From positions 1 to 15,501 of the forward strand of contig PBKF01000058.1 of assembly GCA_002722105.1 (NCBI GenBank): a DNA stretch of 15,501 nucleotides, read 5' to 3'. This document shows, one piece after another, positions 7,743 through 15,202 of this stretch (its first letter is position 1; every line of letters begins with the position of its first letter). The translations under genes and the position numbers were made by a program. The notes beneath the pieces were generated by a model that did no database searches, had not been told where the DNA came from, and was given only the letters and a program-made list of their open reading frames with translations. Origin of the DNA: Fidelibacterota bacterium. GTDB lineage: Bacteria > Marinisomatota > Marinisomatia > Marinisomatales > UBA1611.

Positions 7743-10586
7743 CTATTCACTTTCTTGACTAATTGATGTGTTAATTAAAGCAGCTCTTGGGGTTCCTTCT
7801 ATAAAAAATTCATCTTTTGCAGCTATAGCCCATGCTAGAAACTTAGATTCTGCATTAGTGTTATATGAAGGATAAAAAACAATAAGATTTTCATCTTTTT
7901 TTCTAAAATCAGCATGTCTTTCACTCCTGTACAATGTTTGCTCTCCAACACTTTCTTCATCATCTTTTTCAAAAGCTTTTCTTGTTTGATCATCAAAATC
8001 TAGTAAAAAATCTTCCTTGTTTTGTGTTTCGCTTAATATCTGTCCAAAATAATAATTTTTGCTAGTGGGATCTAATCTGTGAACGCTTCTTTTTCCCAAA
8101 GTGAAATAATTTTCTATTCCATCAAACTGGTGAGTTTCATTCTTTTTTTGCTTAAGGCCTACTATTGCAACACTCCATTTTATATTTTCTGAATTTTTAT
8201 TCTTATCAATTAGCTCTGTTATAGTTTCTGGAATTGGTAAAATATTTCTTCCTTCACGAGTAGGATTACTAATTTTTTTAAATAGAGATTTAATATCATC
8301 TGAGCTCATATTCTTAAATATTGATGAGTTGTCAGATATTTTTTTGTGAAATTGTTTATTTGAATTAGTAAAGTCACTTAATGTTTCAAAGTCACGTAAA
8401 AGATTTTCTTTGTTTTTGGTGTATAACCTACATGGAGACCAAGGACTTGGTTTTATTGGAATATTTGTAACTACATCCATATATCTACTTTTTTGTAAAT
8501 TAGTATAACTTGCATTTCTCTCAGGGTTTTCAAGATCAAGCATTTCTATTTCACGTAATATTTTCGTTGGCTCTTGTTTTCTTCGTATTCCGATTTTTAT
8601 TTTTTCCTTTACTTTCTCAAAACCAATAGTGAAAGATTTATACTCAGAAATTAGCTCATCATAAGTAAATACCTTAACTAGATCTTCATAATCTGGTCTA
8701 TAACCTAACCATCTCGACATCTGGCCGTGAGTATCTGCCTTGTTTCCTTGTCGTGCTTCTCGAGTCAAGTAGGAAGTTATAAGATTCGGTATTGTTAATC
8801 CTCTTGAAAGTACTGTTCCTCCTATAAAAATTTTGTATGGATTTTGATTATTTGATATATATTCATCAAAGGATTCATCTCCTAAAGAATTATCATCAGA
8901 AGAATTTATCACTGGCAAAAATAGATCTTGATCAAGTCTCAGGCATTTATCTAAAATTTCTTTTGTTTTGTCTAAAATTTCATCAAATTTATACACTTCA
9001 TATTTTTTTAAATCCGAAAAAGCAAGATCGTTTTTTACTTTATCCATGAATTCTTTTGATTCTTTTTTTAATTTTTCATATATATCTAAAAATTTACTTA
9101 ATGTATCATCATCATTGATTTCTAATTTCCTCATAGTATCAGTAAGTTTAGTTTTTATGTCATCACGGATTTGAGGATGAATACCAAGATCTGTAGTAAT
9201 ATGAACAAGCATGGAACTATTTAATTTTTCATTATCTAGATGTATATCTTTTTCATTCAACCTGATTTCTTTTATTGCTGTAGATATAAAAAAAGTTATT
9301 AGTGCTTCATAAAGAGGGTCTGGAAAGTTGGAATAAATTAGAGTGTGATCCCGATGTTGCCTAATGTTATCAGGAATATATTTCAGCATTGTTTCTCTAT
9401 CAATAGATTTATAAACAGGTAACCAATGCTCCTCTATATTAGCATTAATTTCATTAGCTGCATATGTTCTTCTTATATCAAATATCTTTTTGTTTCCAAA
9501 ATATTTAGGTGGGGGATCTAGAGCTACAACAAAATCTTCAGGATAAATATTTTTTCCATATTCTTCATGATCATCACTGGCTGAAGTAAATATATTAGCA
9601 TAAGGAGTAGCAGTAACAGCTAAGTATGTAACCCTGTCAAAATTATTTAATATTTCTCTGATTTTACGGTTAATTGTTGTTGGTGTATCTTCATTATTTC
9701 TTGATGTATCTATGCTGCCGTAATCAGCTTCGTCATCGATTATGAGAGTAGGTGTTTTTACTTTTTCCAACTCATCTGAGGGGTTCTTTTGAGTTTTTAA
9801 TTTATATGAAGATAGTGTGTCACTATTTTTTGCTGATACACAGAAACTCCAAATTCCATGATGATCTACTCCTCCAAGTAATCCTTTCTCAATATCTTTC
9901 TTGGTAATGCTTCCATCTATATCAGGAGAGCTTAGAAAATTGAATGATTTAAAAGTTGATCTATTTGCTCTATTAACACCTAAGAACCCTTCCAATCTTT
10001 TTTGAGTCTGTATTCTAAGTGTTGTCGTTTGACCTGCAAGAATATAAAAATTTCTATACCCATTATCCATAGCCCTGAGAATAAGTGCACAATATGTGAG
10101 TGTCTTCCCAGATTGAATATCTGCTGCAAGTAATCCTCTTACATCAAACTTTGCTTCATTTTCAGAACCACAAAAACCCAGAATTTGATCTACATTTTCC
10201 CTTAATTTTGATCTAGCTTTATCATCCCATCCATCTTTCTTTAATTGTGTTTCAAAGTCTTTATAATAAACTCCTTCTTTTGGGGTCCAACTATTTCTAT
10301 CTTTACTTTTTCTTGCACTAAGATCGTAATTTCCATAAATTGTCTCATCTTTTTCATTAAAAATTTTATTAGAAGCTATCCTTAAACTTTTACTCTTTTC
10401 TTCTTTTGAAAGAGATTCCAAGAAACTGTGCTCATTTAAGTTCCAATATATGAATTCGTAAAAACTATTTTTTCTTTCAGCTTGTCCATCTAGAGTGATA
10501 TTTTTATTAGTATCATTTACATCTCTCCAAACTAGGAAAAAATCTACTATAAGTTGTTTCATTTCTGGGTTATCTAATATGTTCAT
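7743..10586 (-). CDS. Z1-domain superfamily II ATPase/helicase-like protein
   Basis: This 947-aa protein is a predicted DNA-dependent motor of restriction-like systems. The helicase motifs are easy to read: Walker A A-A-D-I-Q-S-G-K-T (154-162), motif Ia-like I-L-A-G-Q-T-T-T-L (182-190), Walker B I-I-D-D-E-A-D (282-288), and motif III V-T-A-T-P-Y-A-N (324-331). The Z1 region lies in the second half. Its hallmarks are GGTVLSRGLTIP (589-600), corresponding to motif V, and D-T-H-G-Q-M-S-R-W-L-G-Y-R (618-630), corresponding to motif VI with its arginine finger. A roughly 200-residue insert between the lobes (about 400-580) is strongly helical. The ATG overlaps the GHKL stop as ATGA, with GGAG 8 bp upstream, so the two proteins are translationally coupled and probably made in fixed proportion. 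All catalytic motifs look intact. Confidence 0.95.
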   Translation of the reverse strand: MNILDNPEMKQLIVDFFLVWRDVNDTNKNITLDGQAERKNSFYEFIYWNLNEHSFLESLSKEEKSKSLRIASNKIFNEKDETIYGNYDLSARKSKDRNSWTPKEGVYYKDFETQLKKDGWDDKARSKLRENVDQILGFCGSENEAKFDVRGLLAADIQSGKTLTYCALILRAMDNGYRNFYILAGQTTTLRIQTQKRLEGFLGVNRANRSTFKSFNFLSSPDIDGSITKKDIEKGLLGGVDHHGIWSFCVSAKNSDTLSSYKLKTQKNPSDELEKVKTPTLIIDDEADYGSIDTSRNNEDTPTTINRKIREILNNFDRVTYLAVTATPYANIFTSASDDHEEYGKNIYPEDFVVALDPPPKYFGNKKIFDIRRTYAANEINANIEEHWLPVYKSIDRETMLKYIPDNIRQHRDHTLIYSNFPDPLYEALITFFISTAIKEIRLNEKDIHLDNEKLNSSMLVHITTDLGIHPQIRDDIKTKLTDTMRKLEINDDDTLSKFLDIYEKLKKESKEFMDKVKNDLAFSDLKKYEVYKFDEILDKTKEILDKCLRLDQDLFLPVINSSDDNSLGDESFDEYISNNQNPYKIFIGGTVLSRGLTIPNLITSYLTREARQGNKADTHGQMSRWLGYRPDYEDLVKVFTYDELISEYKSFTIGFEKVKEKIKIGIRRKQEPTKILREIEMLDLENPERNASYTNLQKSRYMDVVTNIPIKPSPWSPCRLYTKNKENLLRDFETLSDFTNSNKQFHKKISDNSSIFKNMSSDDIKSLFKKISNPTREGRNILPIPETITELIDKNKNSENIKWSVAIVGLKQKKNETHQFDGIENYFTLGKRSVHRLDPTSKNYYFGQILSETQNKEDFLLDFDDQTRKAFEKDDEESVGEQTLYRSERHADFRKKDENLIVFYPSYNTNAESKFLAWAIAAKDEFFIEGTPRAALINTSISQESE

Positions 10587-12112
10587 TCCTTATACTCCGA
10601 TCTTAACTTACTAATAATTTCTGGGTTTTTGAACATAGGTTCACTAGAACGAAGTATTGGTAAAACGTTATTTTCAATATACTCAAAAGTATTACCTTCA
10701 TTGATTATATTTCTGATCATTTTTCTACCAATTTCAAAAGCTTCACCATTACTAAAATTTTCAATTTCTAGTTGATCATTTTGATATATAAGATTTTGCA
10801 TTGCTTCAAAAGGTAATCCTTTTTCAATAACTGTAAGAATATCTTTTATGTCTTTCAAACTAAATTTTTTATAGTTTTTTATAAAAAAATCTATAAGTGC
10901 GTTTGATTTATTTATTGTAGGAACACTCAAGTAACCAGCTTCAGAAATACTTACATTCCAAATAGGTTTGATTTCACCTTTTTTTATCTTTTTATTGGTT
11001 TCTTCTTCACGATAAATATCAGGCCTTGTTGCTTCTCTTTGAGTTATTCTTTCATATTTAAGTAATTCATTTCGTACATTTGTATCTGTTATTTGAATTT
11101 CATCTTTGATTACATTTATCCCCATGATTTTATCTAGGGTATTAGGAAAATTTACCTCAATTCTTGCTAAGTTAAATCTATTATGATTAATAGATTTATT
11201 CATCCAAACCCCTTTTTTTATCAGCCTATCATTTCTGTAAAAATAGAATCCTTGATTTGATATACCATCAAGAAGAGCTTTATCTCTTTGAGCTTTCCAA
11301 TCTAGGTAATTTGAACTTTTTTTACTAATAGAATTAATATGAGGAAGCCTATATCCAATAACTTCAATATTACCTAAGTCAGTTTCGATTTTTTCTTCAA
11401 AAAGTTTTTTTGAAGAATTGTCTAGATTTTGTAAAAAAGGATCCCAGGTTTCTATTTTTTTATTATTTATATATATATTAAAAGATTTTTTTTGGAGATA
11501 TTTATGAAAATATTGTGAAATATGGGGTTCAAGTTGAGTGATAAATCTGTCCAAAAATACTTCTTGAGTTTTTTTACTTCTCCAAGAAAGATCCCTTAAT
11601 TTTTCCAATGTGATAGATGTTCCAGAACTCAAATTTGATAATCTTTTTTCTGCTGCAGTAGGAGGAATTAAGTTTGGTTTAACAACAACTTGATTTATTT
11701 TTCTGTTATATTCCTTATCCCAAACTCTAGAAACAATATTATTTGAGCCTAGTGGTTTAGAACTTACTGTAAAAAAATCACACTGAGAGAGTGATGCTCC
11801 TTTTAGTCCAACTCCAAATCTTCCTAAATCTTTTATATCTCTTTCTTGAGTGAAATCCTGTGATCCCATTATTAGCTTGTCATCAATCTCACTTTCATTA
11901 ATTCCATTCCCATCATCAGTGATTGTTATATTACTTAGCCTATCTTTCCATTCAACGTCTATCCAAATATTTTTAGCTTCTGCAAAAATGCTATTATCAA
12001 TTAAATCTGAGATTGCAGAATTTGGGGTGTAGCCTGATTCTGCAAGTATTTCACTAACTAATACGGGAGAAACATTTATGGCTATATGATTGTCTTTATC
12101 GTTGAGCATCAT
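10583..12112 (-). CDS. GHKL-type ATPase (MORC/MutL-like) of a restriction-like system
   Basis: The protein (509 aa from the ATG at 12112) has an N-terminal Bergerat-fold ATPase domain, which dimerises on ATP binding in MutL, MORC and Hsp90. The N box is S-D-L-I-D-N-S-I (35-42) with N40. The G1 box is D-D-G-N-G-I (66-71) and the G2 box is G-R-F-G-V-G-L-K-G-A-S (97-107). The usual catalytic Glu of the N box is Asp here (D36). Residues about 170-350 should form the second (S5-like) domain, with K-G-V-W-M-N-K and R-F-N-L-A-R-I-E-V-N-F segments. The C-terminal third is helical and unassigned. ATG at 12112 overlaps the upstream stop as TGATG and has AGGA 5 bp before it. A TTG at 12115 is less likely. 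GHKL ATPases of this kind are known partners of Z1 motors and REase-fold nucleases. Confidence 0.93.
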   Translation of the reverse strand: MMLNDKDNHIAINVSPVLVSEILAESGYTPNSAISDLIDNSIFAEAKNIWIDVEWKDRLSNITITDDGNGINESEIDDKLIMGSQDFTQERDIKDLGRFGVGLKGASLSQCDFFTVSSKPLGSNNIVSRVWDKEYNRKINQVVVKPNLIPPTAAEKRLSNLSSGTSITLEKLRDLSWRSKKTQEVFLDRFITQLEPHISQYFHKYLQKKSFNIYINNKKIETWDPFLQNLDNSSKKLFEEKIETDLGNIEVIGYRLPHINSISKKSSNYLDWKAQRDKALLDGISNQGFYFYRNDRLIKKGVWMNKSINHNRFNLARIEVNFPNTLDKIMGINVIKDEIQITDTNVRNELLKYERITQREATRPDIYREEETNKKIKKGEIKPIWNVSISEAGYLSVPTINKSNALIDFFIKNYKKFSLKDIKDILTVIEKGLPFEAMQNLIYQNDQLEIENFSNGEAFEIGRKMIRNIINEGNTFEYIENNVLPILRSSEPMFKNPEIISKLRSEYKE

Positions 12113-12507
12113 CAAAATCCTGAATTCTTGAGAATATTTTTACACTGATTTTCTACTTTTGAACTTATTTTTATATTTTTGGTTAGTAACTTTTTGAAAT
12201 TTATTATACACCTTGAAACCTTAATTGATAAATTTTTTCCAATAAGCTCATTTTCTGTTCTTACAAAAGATAAGCAAATTTCTCTTAATATAAGTAGTTC
12301 ATTCCAATTTATATTTATCGAACATAATCTACTAGATTTATCAGTTCTGCATATAACTTTAGATATTTTTTTTATAAATTCTAAATTGACACTAATTCCC
12401 TCACCAAGATTAGAGTTTCTTGAAGTTTGCAAAGTAATTCTGTCATTGATAAATATTGCTTCATTTTGTGTTATTTCAAAATTTATTTTTTCACCTTTTC
12501 TATACAT
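12112..12507 (-). CDS. Small conserved-position protein of unknown function
   Basis: I do not recognise this 131-aa protein. It has no signal peptide, membrane segment or obvious catalytic motif. The first half reads as alternating short strands (I-N-F-E-I, A-I-F-I, I-T-L-Q-T, I-S-V-N-L-E-F). A helix with N-W-N-E-L-L-I-L-R-E-I-C-L-S-F follows at about 67-81. The C-terminal third is basic, with several Lys-rich helices, so contact with nucleic acid is possible. Four Cys are scattered and do not form a clear zinc site. GGAG lies 10 bp before the ATG, inside the end of the DUF2779 gene. The gene begins 1 bp after that gene's stop and overlaps the GHKL start as TGATG. Such tight coupling argues for a real gene and for a role as a subunit or chaperone of the GHKL ATPase, which is inference. 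Confidence 0.75.
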   Translation of the reverse strand: MYRKGEKINFEITQNEAIFINDRITLQTSRNSNLGEGISVNLEFIKKISKVICRTDKSSRLCSININWNELLILREICLSFVRTENELIGKNLSIKVSRCIINFKKLLTKNIKISSKVENQCKNILKNSGF

Positions 12508-12508
12508 A

Positions 12509-14035
12509 TTATTTTGACTCCTTTTTAATTAATTCATTAAGATACATAAGTATTTTGTATGTAGCTAAAGTATCTTGCTTGCAATATTCTATTAAGTTTT
12601 TTCTGATTGTTTCTTTTTCTTTTTTTGAAATACTTGGTGAAACCATTTTTTCCCATTCAATAAATGCATTTTCACCATTGTTTATTTCTAATTGATCATA
12701 TGTGTAGTCTTTTAGTAAGATGGAATTAATTCTTTTAAGAGAAGAAGATCCCTTTGTTCTATAATCGCAATACATATTTGCTTTAAATATTTTTTCTAGA
12801 TCAAAAATATTATTTAAGAGTTCTTTTATCTTGCTTTCAAATTTAGGCATTCTGTTAGATATCATATTAAGAATCCCTTTTTCAAAACTCTCATGCCAAA
12901 CGACAATTGAGCCTTGGGTATTAATTTTTTTAAGTAGTGTTTCTGATAAGTCAATTAAAGGATCTTTAGATATGGAGTTAGCAAGAAAATCTACTGATCT
13001 TAATTCACCTCCCTTTGTTAGAGTATGAAGAGACCATTGAAATGGTATCTTCTCCCAGGAATAATAACTATCAATTATAGGAATCACGCTTTGATATGAT
13101 TCAAAATCAAGAAACTGAATGGGCCACTTTATTTTAGACAATTCTGTTTTGATTTCTGTAATATTAAAAATTGGTTTTTTTTGAATATAAGATTCGAATT
13201 GTCCTCTTCTTGATTTAGTTAAAATTTTATGATCTTTGGGTAATGATGAAATTTCAAAAATTTCACCTGAAGCTAATTCTGACAATGTTGCTTTACTCTG
13301 TCCTACTGATTTAAGATCATGGATTGAGTAATCAGGTATATCAGGATTAGAAATATTAAATGTGTCACAATGATTATTTCTGCCTTTATAGATACAATTA
13401 CATCCTTGAGAAATATCCCCATTAATAAATTCCTTCATTTCAAACATATCTTTCATAACAATATTTTTTTCTAAAGCCACTTTCTCTGTAACATTTACGA
13501 CATTAAAAAAATTCTTATTATTTCTTCCATTTATTGAAAATAATTCTTCTTTATTAGGATGAATTATGTAACAAGAAGATATTTTTATCCCAGACATCTC
13601 CAAAACATTAATTTGGAAACTAATATCTTTTATATGATTAGAACTACTTTTATGCAAAGAATTATCTTCTTTGATATTAGTTGTAGATTTGATTTCGTAG
13701 AGGTCCCAAGATCCATTTATTTCGTTTCTTACTAGGACATCACTTATTGAAATAAAATCCTTAGATTCTATAGTAGCTTGAAAAACAATATCTGTTTCAT
13801 TTTCTAAAAATCTCATTGTTTGTTCTTGCTTTATATTTATATCGGAACCTTCCACCAAAACTCCTTTAGGAAAAAGAGATCTAGCAGCTAGTTCAAATTT
13901 GTCACCCTGACTTGCTCTAAATTTATCACCTTCACTCTCAGGTTTAGATGAAAAATTTTGGTTCAAATTGAGCCATAAATTTTCTTTACAAAAATAATAA
14001 TTCATAAGATGTGATTTATTTATTTTTTTTTGCAT
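12509..14035 (-). CDS. DUF2779 protein: RecB/Cas4-like nuclease joined to DEDD-type exonuclease
   Basis: The 508-aa protein has two nuclease-like halves. In the N-terminal half, G-D-K-F-E-L-A-A-R is followed by S-D-V-L-V (D99), L-Y-E-I-K-S (E114, K116) and D-I-S-F-Q-I-N-V-L (Q141), the PD-(D/E)XK order of RecB and Cas4 nucleases. C16 together with C212, C214 and C223 could hold an iron-sulphur cluster as in Cas4. In the C-terminal half, Q-F-L-D-F-E-S-Y (D310, E312), V-V-W-H-E-S-F-E (to E385), a D-L segment (D412) with a later G-S-S-S-L-K, and E-Y-C-K-Q-D-T (D488) match DEDD 3'-5' exonucleases. The start at 14035 has AAGGAG 6 bp upstream. The ATG at 14050, which overlaps the previous stop, has no Shine-Dalgarno. 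The family is widespread outside defence loci. Here, processing of DNA or RNA ends in the operon's response is inferred. Confidence 0.88.
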   Translation of the reverse strand: MQKKINKSHLMNYYFCKENLWLNLNQNFSSKPESEGDKFRASQGDKFELAARSLFPKGVLVEGSDINIKQEQTMRFLENETDIVFQATIESKDFISISDVLVRNEINGSWDLYEIKSTTNIKEDNSLHKSSSNHIKDISFQINVLEMSGIKISSCYIIHPNKEELFSINGRNNKNFFNVVNVTEKVALEKNIVMKDMFEMKEFINGDISQGCNCIYKGRNNHCDTFNISNPDIPDYSIHDLKSVGQSKATLSELASGEIFEISSLPKDHKILTKSRRGQFESYIQKKPIFNITEIKTELSKIKWPIQFLDFESYQSVIPIIDSYYSWEKIPFQWSLHTLTKGGELRSVDFLANSISKDPLIDLSETLLKKINTQGSIVVWHESFEKGILNMISNRMPKFESKIKELLNNIFDLEKIFKANMYCDYRTKGSSSLKRINSILLKDYTYDQLEINNGENAFIEWEKMVSPSISKKEKETIRKNLIEYCKQDTLATYKILMYLNELIKKESK

Positions 14036-14041
14036 ATTACT

Positions 14042-14047
14042 CTCCTT
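14042..14047 (-). promoter_or_regulatory. Shine-Dalgarno that fixes the DUF2779 start at 14035
   Basis: AAGGAG lies 6 bp before the ATG at 14035. It falls within the first codons of the longer alternative frame from 14050, which itself has no ribosome-binding site. The shorter protein is therefore the likely product. Confidence 0.65.
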
Positions 14048-14283
14048 CATAATTGAATTGGTAAAATATCATCTATCCAGCTCTTCTTGTGAGTTTGAAT
14101 AAATTGTCTATGTATAACAGTTTTATTATTCATTTTGCTTGAATGTCCTAGATGAACACACTCATGTTTTTCGCACCAGTAAGAGTTAAGAGTTGAAAAA
14201 ATATTATTCCTAATTATTGAATTTTTCAAAATATTTGCTTCAGTAAAATTCTTGTATTTTTTCTTTTTATTACATTTACTCAT
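14047..14283 (-). CDS. Small Cys/His (zinc-knuckle-like) protein, first gene of the operon
   Basis: This 78-aa basic protein opens the operon. The start is secure: ATG preceded by AAAAGGAG with a 5-bp gap. A Lys-rich N-terminus is followed by a helix (F-T-E-A-N-I-L-K-N) and then Y-W-C-E-K-H-E-C-V-H-L-G-H (35-47). C37, C42, H44 and H47 could bind one zinc ion. A similar Y-x-C-x-x-C-x-x-W-H-L-G pattern is common in small phage and bacterial proteins of unknown role, here with spacing C-X4-C-X-H-X2-H. No further domain is seen. The stop overlaps a possible ATG of the DUF2779 gene. A nucleic-acid-binding or regulatory role is possible but not shown. Confidence 0.7.
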   Translation of the reverse strand: MSKCNKKKKYKNFTEANILKNSIIRNNIFSTLNSYWCEKHECVHLGHSSKMNNKTVIHRQFIQTHKKSWIDDILPIQL

Positions 14284-14288
14284 TTTTA

Positions 14289-14296
14289 CTCCTTTT
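14289..14296 (-). promoter_or_regulatory. Strong Shine-Dalgarno of the operon's first gene
   Basis: AAAAGGAG on the minus strand lies 5 bp before the ATG at 14283. It shows that the host uses Shine-Dalgarno initiation for this operon, in contrast with the divergent gene. No confident -35/-10 pair for the operon could be chosen in 14297-14420. Confidence 0.75.
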
Positions 14297-14356
14297 AAGT
14301 TCCATAACTTAATTATTTCAATAAATTTACCTATTTTTGGATACTCTGACTAAAAT

Positions 14357-14371
14357 AAATCTGAATAAATT
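14357..14371. repeat. Left arm of a perfect 15-bp inverted repeat (operator candidate)
   Basis: AAATCTGAATAAATT here is the exact reverse complement of AATTTATTCAGATTT at 14462-14476, with a 90-bp spacer. Read toward the operon on the minus strand it gives AATTTATTCAGATTT, about 74 bp before the first start codon. Each arm is therefore in the same orientation relative to the gene it precedes. Flanking bases do not match, so the repeat is exactly 15 bp. Confidence 0.75.
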
Positions 14372-14429
14372 CTACATAAAATCTAAACAATACCTTTTCT
14401 TAGTTTGTGCATTAAAAAATTTGAAGATT

Positions 14430-14453
14430 ATACTTGATTTTTTTATCAAGTAT
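14430..14453. promoter_or_regulatory. 9-bp palindrome/hairpin between the divergent promoters
   Basis: ATACTTGAT (14430-14438) and ATCAAGTAT (14445-14453) are perfect reverse complements separated by six T residues. The symmetry suits a dimeric regulator or a small hairpin. It lies between the two 15-bp arms. There is no gene end nearby, so a terminator is unlikely. Confidence 0.5.
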
Positions 14454-14461
14454 TTATTAAT

Positions 14462-14476
14462 AATTTATTCAGATTT
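14462..14476. repeat. Right arm of the perfect 15-bp inverted repeat (operator candidate)
   Basis: AATTTATTCAGATTT ends two bases inside the -35 hexamer (14475-14480) of the promoter for the 228-aa gene. A protein bound here could compete with, or contact, RNA polymerase. It pairs with the arm at 14357-14371. Confidence 0.75.
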
Positions 14477-14503
14477 GAGAAATATTTACTCTTAAATTAG
14501 AAT
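14475..14503 (+). promoter_or_regulatory. Near-consensus sigma-70-type promoter for the 228-aa gene
   Basis: The -35 TTGAGA (14475-14480) and -10 TAGAAT (14498-14503) each match five of six consensus bases and are spaced by the optimal 17 bp. The expected start of transcription, about 7 bases after the -10, falls on the A of the ATG at 14510. This fits the absence of a Shine-Dalgarno and predicts a leaderless transcript. AT-rich DNA gives many chance -10 matches, but the joint match and spacing are stronger than background. Confidence 0.6.
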
Positions 14504-14509
14504 ATTATT

Positions 14510-15196
14510 ATGAAGACTGAAGACATACATAATCTGTTTAAGCAGATCACGGAAAATGAAATAAATGAATTTGATTTCATAGTATATGAGTTTTTTTATA
14601 AAAATCTAAAAAGTGGAAAAGGTGTTATTTTTAATCCTAGAGGGTTAAGCATTAAAGATTGCATATCAAAATTTGATGAACAAAATGCAGAAATCCTTGA
14701 AAAATTTAAAGTTAATAAATTTGATAAAAATACTTGGCAAAAATCTAGAAAAAAAATAGAAGAATTAATTATTCCTGAAATTGGTGAGAATAATTGTTAT
14801 AAGTCTTTAAGTTATCTTTATGAGAGAGGATATATCCATATACTTAGAGATCTACAAAATGATTTTAAGGAAAATCAAACAAAATTAAATATAAATAATT
14901 TAGAAAAATCTCTAAATAATTTATTAAATAAAACTAATTTTGAAAATTCTCATAATGTCTTAGAATTTGAAATTAGTAATCAAAAAAAAATAGAGCAAAT
15001 GAAATACTTTGACTCTATAAAAAATCAAACTAATATTCCAATAAAAGAATCTGAAGAATTTCAAAAAAAAATAGATTATTTGTCTAAATTTATTGTTTCT
15101 TCCATAAGAGGATATTTGGATATAAAAGACTCTAATAATATTAGAGAATTGAATAATATCTTAAGTGAAATAAAAGAAGACTTAGAATCTTTATAA
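14510..15196 (+). CDS. Orphan 228-aa helical protein, divergent from the defence operon
   Basis: I do not recognise this protein. It is acidic to neutral, very rich in Lys, Glu and Asn, and predicted largely helical, with no signal peptide or membrane segment. The N-terminal 110 residues (F-D-F-I-V-Y-E-F-F-Y at 21-30, F-N-P-R-G-L-S-I at 41-48, N-T-W-Q-K-S-R-K-K-I at 74-83, Y-L-Y-E-R-G-Y-I-H-I at 102-111) look like a compact globular domain, possibly helix-turn-helix in size but without a convincing motif. The rest (115-228) looks like a coiled coil with a helical tail. A near-consensus promoter places the transcription start on the ATG itself and no Shine-Dalgarno is present, so the mRNA may be leaderless. 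It shares an operator-like inverted repeat with the operon. A regulator or sensor of the system is a plausible inference. A chromosomal gene unrelated to defence cannot be excluded. Confidence 0.7.
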   Translation: MKTEDIHNLFKQITENEINEFDFIVYEFFYKNLKSGKGVIFNPRGLSIKDCISKFDEQNAEILEKFKVNKFDKNTWQKSRKKIEELIIPEIGENNCYKSLSYLYERGYIHILRDLQNDFKENQTKLNINNLEKSLNNLLNKTNFENSHNVLEFEISNQKKIEQMKYFDSIKNQTNIPIKESEEFQKKIDYLSKFIVSSIRGYLDIKDSNNIRELNNILSEIKEDLESL

Positions 15197-15202
15197 AAAT
15201 AA

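Noticed and set aside
12113..12115. TTG at 12115 as GHKL start
   Set aside because: The AGGA motif would be only 2 bp away. ATG at 12112 has a 5-bp gap and a standard TGATG coupling.
12179..12517. 112-aa open frame on the + strand
   Set aside because: It is antisense to the 131-aa gene, which has a proper ribosome-binding site and coupled junctions. The + strand translation is Phe/Ile/Ser-rich, as expected for an AT-rich shadow.
12509..14050. DUF2779 gene read as a CRISPR Cas4
   Set aside because: The C-terminal DEDD half and overall length do not fit Cas4, and there is no repeat array or other cas gene in the window.
14430..14453. Hairpin with T run as a terminator
   Set aside because: The T run is in the loop, not after the stem, the stem is AT-rich, and both neighbouring genes start here rather than end.
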